Shown piece after piece: positions 17,719 through 26,613 of a stretch of DNA of 64,000 nt. Each line of letters opens with the position of its first letter. The stretch's first letter is position 1. This DNA is from Bradyrhizobium sp. SZCCT0231. Lineage in GTDB: Bacteria; Pseudomonadota; Alphaproteobacteria; Rhizobiales; Xanthobacteraceae. The stretch spans positions 548,032 through 612,031 of the forward strand of contig NZ_JAFCKP010000002.1 in NCBI RefSeq assembly GCF_018130245.1, in the 5' to 3' direction. The position numbers were made by a program, and so were the translations under genes. The notes below the pieces were generated by a model that saw only the letters and a program-made list of their open reading frames with translations, was not told the DNA's origin and did not search any database.

Positions 17719-19086
17719 ATGACGGCATCAGACGCGGGAACCGCAGGCTGGACTGCCCGGCTGACCGGGAGCGGGGCCGGGGTCTCCGTTCCGGTCGCGA
17801 CCGCCATCGTTGTGGCCGACATGATCGGGGTCGGCGTCTTCACCAGCCTCGGCTTCCAGGTCAAGGACATCCCGTCCGGCTTCTCGATCCTGCTGCTCTG
17901 GACGGTCGGCGGCATCGTCGCGCTGTGCGGGGTGTTCGCCTACAGCGAGTTGGGCGCGATGTTTCCGCGCTCGAGCGGCGAGTACAACTTCCTCGGCCGC
18001 ACCTATCATCCGGCCTTCGGCTTTCTCGCCGGCTGGGTGTCGGCGACGGTCGGCTTTGCAGCGCCCGTCGCGCTCGCCGCGATGGCGTTCGGCGAATACG
18101 CCAAATCCGTCGTGCCCGATCTGCCGCCGATCCCGCTGGCCATCGGCGTGGTATGGCTGGTCTCTCTCGTGCAACTGACCGGCGTCAGGCACTCCTCGAC
18201 CTTCCAGCTGATCTCGACCATCCTTAAGGTCATGCTGATCGTCGCCTTCCTGGTCGCCGGCTTCGTCGTCGGCGTGCCGCAGCCGATCGCCTTCACGCCG
18301 CAGCCGGGCGACCTCGCGCACATCGTCAGCGCGCCCTTCGCGATCGGCCTCGTCTTCGTGATGTATTCGTTCTCGGGCTGGAATGCCGCGACCTACATCA
18401 TCGGCGAGATGAATACGCCGCAGCAGAGCCTGCCGCGCGCGCTGCTCGCGGGCACGCTGATCGTGCTCGTGCTGTACGTCGCGCTCAACGCGGTCTTTCT
18501 CTATTCCACGCCGGTGAGTGCGCTTGCCGGCCAGCTCGACGTCGCCAGCGTCGCCGGCACCGCCATCTTCGGCAACCTCGGCGGCCGGATCGTCGGCGCC
18601 ATGATTTGCGTCGGCCTGATCTCCTCGATCAGTGCGATGATGTGGATCGGGCCGCGCGTGATGATGACCATGGGGGAGGACCTTCCCGCCTTGCGCGTGT
18701 TCTCGAAGCGATCGGTGAGGGGCGCGCCGGCCTATGCCGTCCTGTTCCAGCTCGCCGTCGCCAATCTTCTGCTGTTCACGCGCAGCTTCGAGGCGGTGCT
18801 CGACTTCATCCAGTTCGCGCTGTTGTTCTGCTCGTTCTTCACGGTCGCCGGAGTCATCAAGCTGCGCATCACCGATCCCGACCTGCCGCGGCCCTATCGC
18901 GCCTGGGGATACCCGCTCACGCCGCTCATTTTCCTGCTCGTGACCGCGTTCATGATGTACTACCTCTTGACCGAGCGGCCGGTGCAGTCGCTGTCGGGGA
19001 TGCTCGTTATGCTCTCGGGCCTGTTGATCTATGCTATTTTCCGCAGGCGGCCGGTTGCCGCTGCCGCTTCACCACATCGCGAATAG
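17719..19086 (+). CDS. APC-superfamily amino-acid permease
   Basis: 455-residue inner-membrane transporter with about 12 helices. The first helix carries VADMIGVGVFTSLGFQ, the unwound substrate-binding helix 1 typical of amino acid-polyamine-organocation permeases (GxGxF), and YSELGAMFPRSSGEYNFL is the conserved helix 3 region. The ATG has AAGGA just upstream. The stop is 2 nt before the start of the next gene, so both are translated from one message. Substrate is unknown; family members move neutral amino acids or polyamines by proton symport or exchange. Confidence 0.88.
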   Translation: MTASDAGTAGWTARLTGSGAGVSVPVATAIVVADMIGVGVFTSLGFQVKDIPSGFSILLLWTVGGIVALCGVFAYSELGAMFPRSSGEYNFLGRTYHPAFGFLAGWVSATVGFAAPVALAAMAFGEYAKSVVPDLPPIPLAIGVVWLVSLVQLTGVRHSSTFQLISTILKVMLIVAFLVAGFVVGVPQPIAFTPQPGDLAHIVSAPFAIGLVFVMYSFSGWNAATYIIGEMNTPQQSLPRALLAGTLIVLVLYVALNAVFLYSTPVSALAGQLDVASVAGTAIFGNLGGRIVGAMICVGLISSISAMMWIGPRVMMTMGEDLPALRVFSKRSVRGAPAYAVLFQLAVANLLLFTRSFEAVLDFIQFALLFCSFFTVAGVIKLRITDPDLPRPYRAWGYPLTPLIFLLVTAFMMYYLLTERPVQSLSGMLVMLSGLLIYAIFRRRPVAAAASPHRE

Positions 19087-19088
19087 AC

Positions 19089-20303
19089 ATGGTCCGAGCC
19101 TTGAGAATAGCGGCCGTCGCCCTTGCCCTGCTGGCTGCGGCCGTCTCGTCCACGCCTGCCGCGGAGGTCACTTTCGATGACACCGCGCGCTTCCTTGCGG
19201 GCATGCAGCCTTCGGCGGACTCGCCGCTGGTGCCGCTCACGAAGGACCCCGGCTGGCAGCGTCACGCAAAATTCTTCGACAGCGCCTTTGCTCAGCTCGA
19301 GCAGAGGCAGCTCTCGAAGATCCGCAGCTGGGCCGACGTCAATCTCGCCGCGCCGCGGCCGACCATGTTTTACATGTTCAGCGGCCCGGATTTCCTCTAC
19401 GCCAATGCCTTCTATTCCAGGGCCAGCACCTACGTGCTCGGCGCGCTGGAGCCGGTCGGTGCGGTGCCCGACCTGACGCGGCTGCCGCGCGGTTCGGTCG
19501 GCGCCGCGCTCTACAATGTCGAACGCTCGCTCGGCTCGATCCTGAGCTTCTCCTTCTTCATCACCAAGCAGATGAAGGTCGACCTGCGCACCAACCAGGT
19601 CAACGGCACCTTACCGATCCTCTATGTCTTCCTCGCCCGCTCCGGCAAGACCATCCGCAATGTCGAGATGGTCGCGCTCGACGATAAGGGCGGGATGCAT
19701 GTTGGCGACGACAATCCGGGACGGAACGCGACGCGCGGCGTCCGTATCACCTTTGCGGGCAGCAATGGGGAAGCGCGCACGCTGTATTATTTCTCGACCG
19801 ATCTTTCCAATTCCGGCGCACGCGCCGCAGGCTTCCTGAAATTCTGCGAGACTCTCGGGCCCGGCAACAGCCTGCTCAAGAGTGCGTCCTACCTGCTGCA
19901 CTCCGGCAATTTCACCGTTGTGCGAGACTGGTTGCTCGCCAACAGTGCCACCATCATCCAGGACGATTCCGGCATTCCGCTCGCGAACTACAATGCGCGG
20001 CAGTGGCGGTTCTTCCCGTTCGGCCGCTATCTCGGGCCGATCGACGAATTCCCCGGCCGCTACCAGGAGCGCTACGCCGAGCTGTTCACGCGCGCTCAGC
20101 CGATCGATTTCGGCGTCGGCTACCGCTGGCGGACGCACGAATCGAATTTGCTGCTGTCGGTGAAGGTGCCGGGCAGCGAGACCGCGCCGGCTCCGGAGAC
20201 CACGTCGGCCGCCGAGCCGGCGCCAAAGCCGCCGCGCCCGAAGCGGCTGCGGCCGCCGGAGTCGGTCCCGCCGTCACAGGGACGTTTTTTCTGGTTCCGC
20301 TAG
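19089..20303 (+). CDS. Exported hypothetical protein cotranscribed with permease
   Basis: 404 residues. The N-terminal 25 residues form a signal peptide (hydrophobic core IAAVALALLAAAVSS, cleavage near TPAAE). The mature part has no motif I can tie to a reaction but contains FYMFSGPDFLYANAFY and YFSTDLSN, a pattern I associate with an uncharacterised family of large alphaproteobacterial exported proteins. The C-terminal 50 residues are Pro/Lys/Glu-rich and end in RFFWFR. It starts 2 nt after the permease stop, so translational coupling is likely. A role in delivery or sensing of the permease substrate is inference only. Confidence 0.72.
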   Translation: MVRALRIAAVALALLAAAVSSTPAAEVTFDDTARFLAGMQPSADSPLVPLTKDPGWQRHAKFFDSAFAQLEQRQLSKIRSWADVNLAAPRPTMFYMFSGPDFLYANAFYSRASTYVLGALEPVGAVPDLTRLPRGSVGAALYNVERSLGSILSFSFFITKQMKVDLRTNQVNGTLPILYVFLARSGKTIRNVEMVALDDKGGMHVGDDNPGRNATRGVRITFAGSNGEARTLYYFSTDLSNSGARAAGFLKFCETLGPGNSLLKSASYLLHSGNFTVVRDWLLANSATIIQDDSGIPLANYNARQWRFFPFGRYLGPIDEFPGRYQERYAELFTRAQPIDFGVGYRWRTHESNLLLSVKVPGSETAPAPETTSAAEPAPKPPRPKRLRPPESVPPSQGRFFWFR

Positions 20304-20323
20304 GCTTTTTGCGAGGTCGGGCC

Positions 20324-20881
20324 TCAAGAGGTCTGGGCCACGACGACCAGCACTTCGGCTTTCTGCCGGCCGAGGCTCCTGACCTCGTGCGGCGTCTCGC
20401 CTGAAAAATACAGGCAGTCCCCCTTGCCGAGGACGAGCTCTTCGCCATCGAGCTTGATCGCGATCTTGCCGTTGACGACGAACAGCAGCTCCTCACCCGC
20501 ATGCGAGGCGCGCGTGGCGGACTTATGCGGCGGGCTCAGCAGAAATGGCTCCATCATCTTGCGGGTGCGGCCGGTCGCCAATGGGACCACGCCAAACGTG
20601 TCCTGGAACAGCGGCACATTGCCGTCTTGGCGGCGGAACAGCGTGTAGCGCGGCGCCGGCTCGGCGTTCGGATCGAAGAAGTTCGCGACATTGACCTCGA
20701 GCGCGGCGGCCATCCGCAGCAGTGCGGCGAGAGAGGGGATCTTGAGATTGCGCTCGACCAGCGAGATGTAACCGCGCGTGAGGTCGCTCTGTTTCGCAAG
20801 CTGGTCCAGCGTCAGGCCCTTGGCGATCCGCGCCTGGCGGATATTGGCCCCGACCGCCGTGGCTTTGCTGACGTCAAGCAC
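20324..20881 (-). CDS. XRE-family regulator with C-terminal cupin domain
   Basis: 185 residues. A helix-turn-helix of the XRE/Cro type occupies about residues 10-65 (IRQARIAKGLTLDQLAKQS, then RGYISLVERN). A cupin beta barrel with HAGEELLFVVNGKI and GDCLYFSGETPHEVRS occupies the last 80 residues and should bind a small effector. The proposed GTG at 20881 has GGGAG 8 nt upstream; an overlapping ATG is out of frame. It is divergent from the MHS transporter operon and is its likely regulator. Members of this family control genes for amines, amino acids or aromatic compounds. Confidence 0.85.
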   Translation of the reverse strand: MLDVSKATAVGANIRQARIAKGLTLDQLAKQSDLTRGYISLVERNLKIPSLAALLRMAAALEVNVANFFDPNAEPAPRYTLFRRQDGNVPLFQDTFGVVPLATGRTRKMMEPFLLSPPHKSATRASHAGEELLFVVNGKIAIKLDGEELVLGKGDCLYFSGETPHEVRSLGRQKAEVLVVVAQTS

Positions 20882-21238
20882 GCATGAATCTCCCGAACTG
20901 CTCAGACCTGTTTTGCAACAGATGGCGCCGGACTGCCAGCCCGGCGGCCGGCAACGCGCCGCGCCGGTCGTCGCCGATTGTATTCCAAAGGAAAACTTAT
21001 GAGCGGAAATTTCAGGCAGGGGCGCGGATATTGTGAGCAGGTGAACTGGTATAACGCGAAAATAGGCTGAAAATAAGTGCATTTCGTCGACTTTGCCGTG
21101 ATCGACGGCATTTGCCGCGTTCCGATGCGTTGATTTCCAACAGTAAACATGATCGATTTTTACCGCCGTGGCTGCCGATGGGCGCACGGACCGAACCAAC
21201 TGCTTTTCCCCAGGCGCCGGTACTTTTTGGAGAGATCG
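20882..21238. promoter_or_regulatory. Divergent control region between XRE-cupin gene and MHS operon
   Basis: 357 nt without a gene. The half nearest the transporter is AT-rich (GAACTGGTATAACGCGAAAATA near 21040-21065), consistent with a promoter. GGAGAG lies 5 nt before the transporter ATG. I could not identify a single convincing operator dyad for the cupin regulator. Confidence 0.4.
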
Positions 21239-22552
21239 ATGACCGTAGCAGACGACGTAACCCTGAACGTAGCGCCGGACGAGGCGGCGAGCTTGCGGCG
21301 GATCGTGTGGTCGAGCGTGATCGGCACCGCGGTCGAATGGTATGACTTCCTCATCTATGGCACGGCGACCGCGCTGGTGTTCAACAAGGTCTTCTTCGCC
21401 GCCGGCAACCCCACGCTCGCCACCATCGCGGCCTTCGGCACTTATGCCGTCGGATTTCTGGCACGGCCGCTCGGGGCTGCGATCTTTGGCCATTACGGCG
21501 ACCGGGTCGGCCGCAAGGCGATGCTCGCGATCACGATCATGGTGATGGGCATCGGCACCTTCCTGATCGGCCTGCTTCCGACCTACCAGCAGATCGGCAT
21601 CGCCGCGCCGGTGCTGCTGATTGGATTGCGCTTTCTCCAGGGTATCGGCCTCGGCGGCGAATGGGGCGGGGCCGTGCTGATGGTGGTGGAGAATTGCCCG
21701 ACACACCGCCGCGGCCTGCTCGGCAGCATGGTGCAGGTCGGCAATCCCATCGGCAATCTCGCCGCGATCGGCATGTTCGCGCTGGTGGTGAGCCTGCCGG
21801 AGAGCGACTTCATGGCCTATGGCTGGCGCATCCCCTTCCTGATCTCGATCCTCCTGGTCGGCGTCGGCCTCTACATCCGCCTCAACATGGAGGAGACCGC
21901 CGCCTTCCGTCAGGTCCAGGCCAAGAAGGACGTTGCGAAGCTGCCGCTGGTCGAGATCTTCACGCATCACCGCAGGCCCTTCTTCACAGCGGTCGGTCTC
22001 AAGATTTCCGAGATCGCCTATGCCAGCATCGGCGGCGTGTTCGTGATGTCCTATGCCACCGCCAATCTGGGACTGCCGCGGGCGGTGGTGCTGAACGGCG
22101 CCTTTGCCGCGTCGCTGGTCGCGCTGCTTGCCATTCCGCTGTTCGGCTGGCTGTCCGATCTCGTCGGCCGCAAGACCATGTTCTACGCGAGCTGCGTATT
22201 CTCGGCGCTGTTTGCCTTCCCGCTGTTCTGGCTGCTCGACACCCGCGATCCCACCACCGTCATCTGCACCATCGTGGTCGCGATCACCTTCGGTCAGATG
22301 GTCATGTTCGGTATCGGCGCGCCCTGGTATTCCGAGCTGTTCACCGCGCGCCTGCGTTACAGCGGCGCTTCGCTCGGGTTCCAGGTCGGCGCGGCGCTGA
22401 GCGGCGGATTGACGCCGCTGATCGCAGCCTCTCTCATGGCCTGGAGCGGCGGCGCAACCTGGCCGGTCTCGCTGCTGCTCATCACCTGTGCCGCCATCAC
22501 CGCGACCGCGACAAGGTTTGCGCCGGAGATGGCGAACAAGGAACTGACCTGA
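21239..22552 (+). CDS. Metabolite:H+ symporter (MHS family, MFS)
   Basis: 437-residue inner-membrane transporter. Its first helix contains GTAVEWYDFLIYGTATAL, the signature of the MHS branch (shikimate, alpha-ketoglutarate, proline/betaine, citrate carriers). The loop after helix 2 has GHYGDRVGRKAMLA, a full MFS motif A, and LRFLQGIGLGGEWGGAVL is the typical helix 4. ATG 21239 has GGAGAG upstream and begins at the usual place. It heads a three-gene unit with MOSC and reductase genes, divergent from the XRE-cupin regulator. It probably imports the organic acid or amine processed by the following enzymes. Confidence 0.9.
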   Translation: MTVADDVTLNVAPDEAASLRRIVWSSVIGTAVEWYDFLIYGTATALVFNKVFFAAGNPTLATIAAFGTYAVGFLARPLGAAIFGHYGDRVGRKAMLAITIMVMGIGTFLIGLLPTYQQIGIAAPVLLIGLRFLQGIGLGGEWGGAVLMVVENCPTHRRGLLGSMVQVGNPIGNLAAIGMFALVVSLPESDFMAYGWRIPFLISILLVGVGLYIRLNMEETAAFRQVQAKKDVAKLPLVEIFTHHRRPFFTAVGLKISEIAYASIGGVFVMSYATANLGLPRAVVLNGAFAASLVALLAIPLFGWLSDLVGRKTMFYASCVFSALFAFPLFWLLDTRDPTTVICTIVVAITFGQMVMFGIGAPWYSELFTARLRYSGASLGFQVGAALSGGLTPLIAASLMAWSGGATWPVSLLLITCAAITATATRFAPEMANKELT

Positions 22553-22607
22553 TCCCGCGGCGCGCCGCTACCTGCGGCGCGCCATCGCTTCAGACAAGGA
22601 TTCTGTC

Positions 22608-23129
22608 ATGCTTGATACGATCAGCTCCAGTCCGGCGCAGAGCGCAGCACAGCTCGGCTGGACCGGCGTGGTGCGCTTCCTCCATCTCGCCCCGCGCGCG
22701 TTCCTGCCGATGCGCGCAGCCGAGACGCTCACCCTCGTCGCCGGCAAGGGGATCGAGGGCGACCGCTACATGATCGGCAACGAAGAGGGGTTCTACTCGC
22801 ACAAGCCCGAGGAGGGCCGGCAGGTCACCCTGTTCGAACTTGAGACGCTGGTTGCGCTGAAGCGCGACGCCGGGATCGAGCTCGGCCCAGAAGAGCATCG
22901 GCGTAACGTCACGGTAGAGGGCGTGCCGCTGAATCATCTTGTCGGCCGCCGCTTCTGGCTGGGCGAGACCCTGCTGGAAGCGACGCGGCTGTCGGTGCCG
23001 TGCCGGCATATCGAGGAGATCACGGGCAAGGCGATCTTCGACCCCTTGATCAATCGCTCCGGCCTCAACTGCAAGATTCTGCAAGGCGGCATCGTCAGGG
23101 TCGGCGACATCGTGCGGAATGCGGCATGA
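22608..23129 (+). CDS. MOSC-domain protein (YiiM-like)
   Basis: 173 residues, single MOSC domain, expected to bind molybdenum cofactor. The family pattern EHRRNVTVEGVPLNHLVGRRF, followed by LLEATRLSVPCRHIEE with the putative cofactor-ligand Cys, is present. Proteins of this type (YiiM, YcbX, mARC) reduce N-hydroxylated bases, amidoximes and hydroxylamines and need an electron donor. The ATG of the next gene overlaps this gene's stop by 4 nt (ATGA), and that gene encodes a flavin/2Fe-2S reductase, so the two likely form an electron-transfer pair. Confidence 0.85.
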   Translation: MLDTISSSPAQSAAQLGWTGVVRFLHLAPRAFLPMRAAETLTLVAGKGIEGDRYMIGNEEGFYSHKPEEGRQVTLFELETLVALKRDAGIELGPEEHRRNVTVEGVPLNHLVGRRFWLGETLLEATRLSVPCRHIEEITGKAIFDPLINRSGLNCKILQGGIVRVGDIVRNAA

Positions 23130-24082
23130 GCGCGCGCCCGATCACGACGGTCAAGACGGTCGTCACCGGCATCGAGGAGGCGGGGGCAGGCATAAAACTG
23201 TTCACGCTGGCCGATCCCGACCGGTGGGAATTGCCGCCGTTCAAGCCCGGCGCGCATATCGATCTGCATCTGCCGAACGGGCTGGTCCGCACCTATTCGC
23301 TGTGCAACGAGCCCGCGGACAACACGCGCTATGTCATCGCGATCAAGCGCGAAGCGGATGGACGCGGCGGCTCGCGGGCGCTGCACGACGAAGTTGGCAT
23401 CGGAGACCTCATCGGCGTGTCGTTGCCACGGGGCGGACTTGAGCCCCAAGCTCGCATCGCGCGCTATGTGTTCCTGGCTGGCGGCATCGGCGTGACGCCA
23501 TTCCTGTCCGTGGCGCGGCATCTCGAACGCACGCAGCAAGCCGACTTCACGCTGCATCTGATCGTGCGCGAGGAGGTGCCGCTCGCCGCGCATCTCGGCT
23601 CACTGGTCGACAAGGGGCGCATCATCGTGCATTGGACGTCCCGGGCCGGGCGGCCCGATCTCGCCGCGCTCGTCGGAGCGGGCGGATCCGAGACCATGGT
23701 CGCCTGCTGCGGCCCGGAAAGCATGATCGACGATTTCGAGCGGGTGACCGCGGCGTGGCCTGCGGCGAGTGTCCATATCGAGCGGTTCGTCGCACCACCA
23801 CCGGTCATCGATCCCGCCGCCAAACCGTTCACCCTGTCACTGGCGCGCTCGGGCGCCGAGATTCACGTGCGGGCCGGCCAGACCATGTTGGCCGCGTTGC
23901 AGGAAGGCGGCATCGACATCGCGACCTCTTGCTGCGGCGGCATCTGTGGCGCCTGCAAGGTCGGATGGATCGAAGGCAAGCCGGTGCACCGCGACCGTAT
24001 CCTGTCGCCCTATGAGCGCGAGCGCTATCTCATGGTTTGCGTGGCCGGCTCGGACGCCGAACGGCTGGTGCTGGATCTCTAA
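23126..24082 (+). CDS. Flavin/2Fe-2S oxidoreductase (phthalate dioxygenase reductase-like)
   Basis: 318 residues. An N-terminal flavin-binding barrel with RTYSLCN (residues about 55-61), then an NAD-binding domain with FLAGGIGVTPFLS, then a C-terminal plant-type 2Fe-2S ferredoxin domain with Cys pattern SCCGGICGACK and a distant CVAG Cys. This order (flavin, NAD, ferredoxin last) is that of the PDR/VanB class. It should pass electrons from NAD(P)H to a partner. Here the partner is probably the MOSC protein with which it overlaps by 4 nt, although Rieske oxygenases are the usual partners. Confidence 0.9.
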   Translation: MSARPITTVKTVVTGIEEAGAGIKLFTLADPDRWELPPFKPGAHIDLHLPNGLVRTYSLCNEPADNTRYVIAIKREADGRGGSRALHDEVGIGDLIGVSLPRGGLEPQARIARYVFLAGGIGVTPFLSVARHLERTQQADFTLHLIVREEVPLAAHLGSLVDKGRIIVHWTSRAGRPDLAALVGAGGSETMVACCGPESMIDDFERVTAAWPAASVHIERFVAPPPVIDPAAKPFTLSLARSGAEIHVRAGQTMLAALQEGGIDIATSCCGGICGACKVGWIEGKPVHRDRILSPYERERYLMVCVAGSDAERLVLDL

Positions 24083-24083
24083 G

Positions 24084-24290
24084 CTACCAATGCACGCTCT
24101 GGCTCGGCACGATGAACGTCGTCGTGCTTGGCTGTGTCGCAAGGCTCCTCGCCAGATACCAGCCTGAGCCGAGGACGAGTGCCAGCAGGGCGATGATGGC
24201 GAGCAGGTCGATGGTTCTGGGATCGTGTCCCCGGTGACCGAAATTCGGGCCAAGCTTGAAGTGAAAATGAGGGCTGATTTTCCAGCGCAT
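24084..24290 (-). CDS. Small single-span membrane protein
   Basis: 68 residues with one transmembrane helix near the middle (LLAIIALLALVLGSGWYLA, about 32-50) and polar ends. The ATG at 24290 is supported by GGAGGAAAC directly upstream. It is convergent with the reductase gene, whose stop is 1 nt away. Function unknown; the strong ribosome site argues that it is real. Confidence 0.6.
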   Translation of the reverse strand: MRWKISPHFHFKLGPNFGHRGHDPRTIDLLAIIALLALVLGSGWYLARSLATQPSTTTFIVPSQSVHW

Positions 24291-24383
24291 TGTTGTTTCC
24301 TCCCGTGGGAGCATCAAAACAACGCGAGCGGAAAGTTCCGGTTCCGGTCAGGGCAGCGATGCAGAATGCATCCCGCGCAAACG

Positions 24384-24722
24384 TCAGGACGCATTGACCC
24401 CGCGCCAGCGGCCGTAGCGCCAGGGCAGATACCAGCGTGCGCCGTGCGGCGCGGTGAGGGGCACATTGTCGATGCCGGACGTGCCGAAGGGGTTGCAGCG
24501 GAGCAGGCGCGCGAGCGTCATCCAGCCGCCGGCCCAAAGCCCGAACCGTTCGATCGCCTCATCGCCATAGACCGAGCAGGTCGGCAAATGGCGGCAGTTG
24601 TAACCGACCAGGGGCGACAGCGTATGCCGATACAGCCAGATCAGCGCACGGCCGAACCAGCGCGGCAGCCGGAGCACACCGTCGATAGAACTGGAACAAT
24701 GCTCGCAGGCTGAATGCTTCAT
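24384..24722 (-). CDS. yidD: Membrane protein insertion efficiency factor YidD
   Basis: 112-residue small peripheral inner-membrane protein associated with YidC-dependent insertion. The family core is seen as LIWLYRHTLSPLVGYNCRHLPTCS with YGDEAIERFGLWAGG and LARLLRCNPF. The conserved Cys residues and the hydrophobic N-terminal helix are present. A short Cys-containing N-terminus precedes it. ATG 24722 is chosen for length; in-frame ATGs at 24758, 24779 and 24800 exist. It is not next to rpmH/rnpA/yidC here, which is common in rhizobia. Confidence 0.85.
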   Translation of the reverse strand: MKHSACEHCSSSIDGVLRLPRWFGRALIWLYRHTLSPLVGYNCRHLPTCSVYGDEAIERFGLWAGGWMTLARLLRCNPFGTSGIDNVPLTAPHGARWYLPWRYGRWRGVNAS

Positions 24723-24970
24723 GTGCGCTTTGCTGCGATGTTGATCGAGGTGTTGCATGGTTCCGGCGCAGGGAACCATAAGCTGTTGTTCGCGCGCCAT
24801 ATTTTGCGTGCTTTTTGGGAGCAGTGCAGCAAGTACCTGTGGACGATCTGTATTCCCACGGATACCATTTTTATGACGTCCATGTGTAGAAACATACGCC
24901 TGTATGATGGACTCAGAGGACGCTACCGGGGATTGTTTGGGGACCTTTGGGGCTTGGGGAAGGAACCAGA

Positions 24971-25870
24971 TTGAGACTTCTGAACTCCCTTCATCTTCGC
25001 GGCTGGTTGCTGGTTGGAACCGCCGTTTGTGGAGTCGCGCTGGCTGGCGCCGTCGCGACGTTCGGGTCGTCGGCCCGAGCCGGCGCTGCCCTCGAGGAGC
25101 GCAAGCTGCCGATGAAGTTCAGCTGGGTCGCCTGCGAGCCGAACTGCCGCGGCTGGATCAGCGCAGTCGGCATTATCACCGCCGATACGCCCAAGGAATT
25201 CGAAGAGTTTTCGCGTGGACGCCAGCTCGGCGGCGCGACCGTGGTGCTCGACTCCAGCGGCGGTTCCGTCAATGACGCGATCACGCTCGGCCGCCGCTTC
25301 CGCAATCTCGGGCTCTTGACCACGGTCGGCGTAACCCTCCGCGGCGGGCGGTCGGCTCGCCCGGCGGTCGCGCCGGAAGCCTATTGCGAGTCCATGTGCG
25401 TGTTCCTGCTGCTGGCCGGCAAGAAGCGCTACGTGCCGGAAGCCGCCCATGTCCGCGTCCATCAGATCTGGATGGGCGACCGGGCCGACGATGCCAAGGC
25501 CGCAAGCTACAGCGCGCAGGATCTGATGATCGTGGAGCGCGACATCGGCCGCCTCGCCAAATACACCTTCGACATGGGCGGCGCCGGCGACTTGCTGTCG
25601 CTTGCGCTTAGCGTTCCGCCCTGGGAAGACCTGCATGAGCTCGACACCGGCGAGCTCAAGCTCACCAATCTGGTCACGACCGATCTCGTGGCTGATGTGC
25701 TCCCGCATGTGGACATCTCGGCGCCGGCAATGGCGGAGCTTGCACCGAAGACGCAGGCCAGGTTCGGCGCGGAACCGGAGCAGGCGCAGCCTGCCAAGTC
25801 GACCAAGACGGCGGAAGCTCTGGTGCCGACCGGCAGCGCGGCAGCACCGGCTACGGCGGCGCAGAAGTAA
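24971..25870 (+). CDS. ClpP-like exported protein (COG3904 type)
   Basis: 299 residues, starting at a TTG with GGGGAAGGAACC upstream; no in-frame ATG gives a full signal peptide. The N-terminus (LLVGTAVCGVALAGAVA) is a signal peptide or anchor, so the protein is periplasmic. LDSSGGSVNDAI and AYCESMCVFLLLAG match the oxyanion-loop and nucleophile-helix regions of the ClpP/crotonase fold, with Ser in ESMC as the possible nucleophile. The last 60 residues are Ala/Pro/Lys-rich. Whether it is a peptidase or an inactive relative is uncertain. It is divergent from yidD. Confidence 0.72.
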   Translation: MRLLNSLHLRGWLLVGTAVCGVALAGAVATFGSSARAGAALEERKLPMKFSWVACEPNCRGWISAVGIITADTPKEFEEFSRGRQLGGATVVLDSSGGSVNDAITLGRRFRNLGLLTTVGVTLRGGRSARPAVAPEAYCESMCVFLLLAGKKRYVPEAAHVRVHQIWMGDRADDAKAASYSAQDLMIVERDIGRLAKYTFDMGGAGDLLSLALSVPPWEDLHELDTGELKLTNLVTTDLVADVLPHVDISAPAMAELAPKTQARFGAEPEQAQPAKSTKTAEALVPTGSAAAPATAAQK

Positions 25871-25878
25871 GATTCGCT

Positions 25879-25914
25879 CCTGTCATTCCGGGGCGTCGCA
25901 AAGCGACGAACCCG
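25879..25914. repeat. CATTCCGGGG inverted repeat (half copy)
   Basis: TGTCATTCCGGGGCGTCGCAAAGCGACGAACCCGG forms a short stem and is the left half of the element seen in full at 27808-27909. It lies between two convergent genes and may help end both transcripts. Confidence 0.5.
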
Positions 25915-25922
25915 GAAGCATC

Positions 25923-26378
25923 TCAGCCCTGCGCCGCGGCTGGCTGCTTGGTCTTGGCCTCGATCTGACCGATCGCATCGACCACCGCATCGAAGGTCAG
26001 CAACGTCGAGGCATGGCGCGCCTTGTAGTCCCGGACTGGCTCGAGGAACTTGATCTCCTGCCATTTGCCTTCAGGAGGCGCGCCGTTCTCCTTCAGCATC
26101 TTGCGAACGGTTTCGCGTAACTCACGGAGTTCGCTCGCAGTCGAGCCGACCACGTGACTTGCCATGATGGATGAAGAAGCCTGGCCCAAGGCGCAGGCCT
26201 TCACGTCATGGGCGAAGTCGGTGACGGTGTCGCCGCTCATCTTGAGATCGACCTTTACGGTCGAGCCGCACAGCTTGGAGTGGGCGGTGGCGGAGGCGTC
26301 CGGGTCCGACAACCGTCCGAGGCGCGGAATATTCCCGGCCAGCTCAATGATCCGCTTGTTGTAGATGTCGTTCAGCAT
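25923..26378 (-). CDS. IscU/SufU-like iron-sulfur scaffold protein lacking the third Cys
   Basis: 151 residues with the IscU/SufU fold. Two of the three cluster-ligand Cys are present, C37 in KLCGST and C62 in KACALGQASSSI. The third is replaced: where IscU has HCS this protein has HAS at 122-124. The acidic residue after the first CG is also changed to Ser. It may therefore not assemble clusters in the classical way. It lies upstream of, and divergent from, folE, the common rhizobial order. It is not within a suf operon in this window. Confidence 0.82.
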   Translation of the reverse strand: MLNDIYNKRIIELAGNIPRLGRLSDPDASATAHSKLCGSTVKVDLKMSGDTVTDFAHDVKACALGQASSSIMASHVVGSTASELRELRETVRKMLKENGAPPEGKWQEIKFLEPVRDYKARHASTLLTFDAVVDAIGQIEAKTKQPAAAQG

Positions 26379-26613
26379 GTGATGGAGTCCAGCACTTCCG
26401 CGCCCGATCGGCCTTGGCGGGCGGCGTCCACGGTCCTATATAGGGGCGGAACCGGCGGAAAAATAGTCCAGCGGGGCGGCGAGACCCACGCGGCCGACGT
26501 TAGTGGCGAGGATCTTTTCCACCGGCTTCAGTTGTTCTGTTCAGGCGTCCGGCGGCTTGGCCGCCCCGTCTGCCGGTGACACTCCGGCCGCAAGGCCGTC
26601 GAACGGAGAAGAT

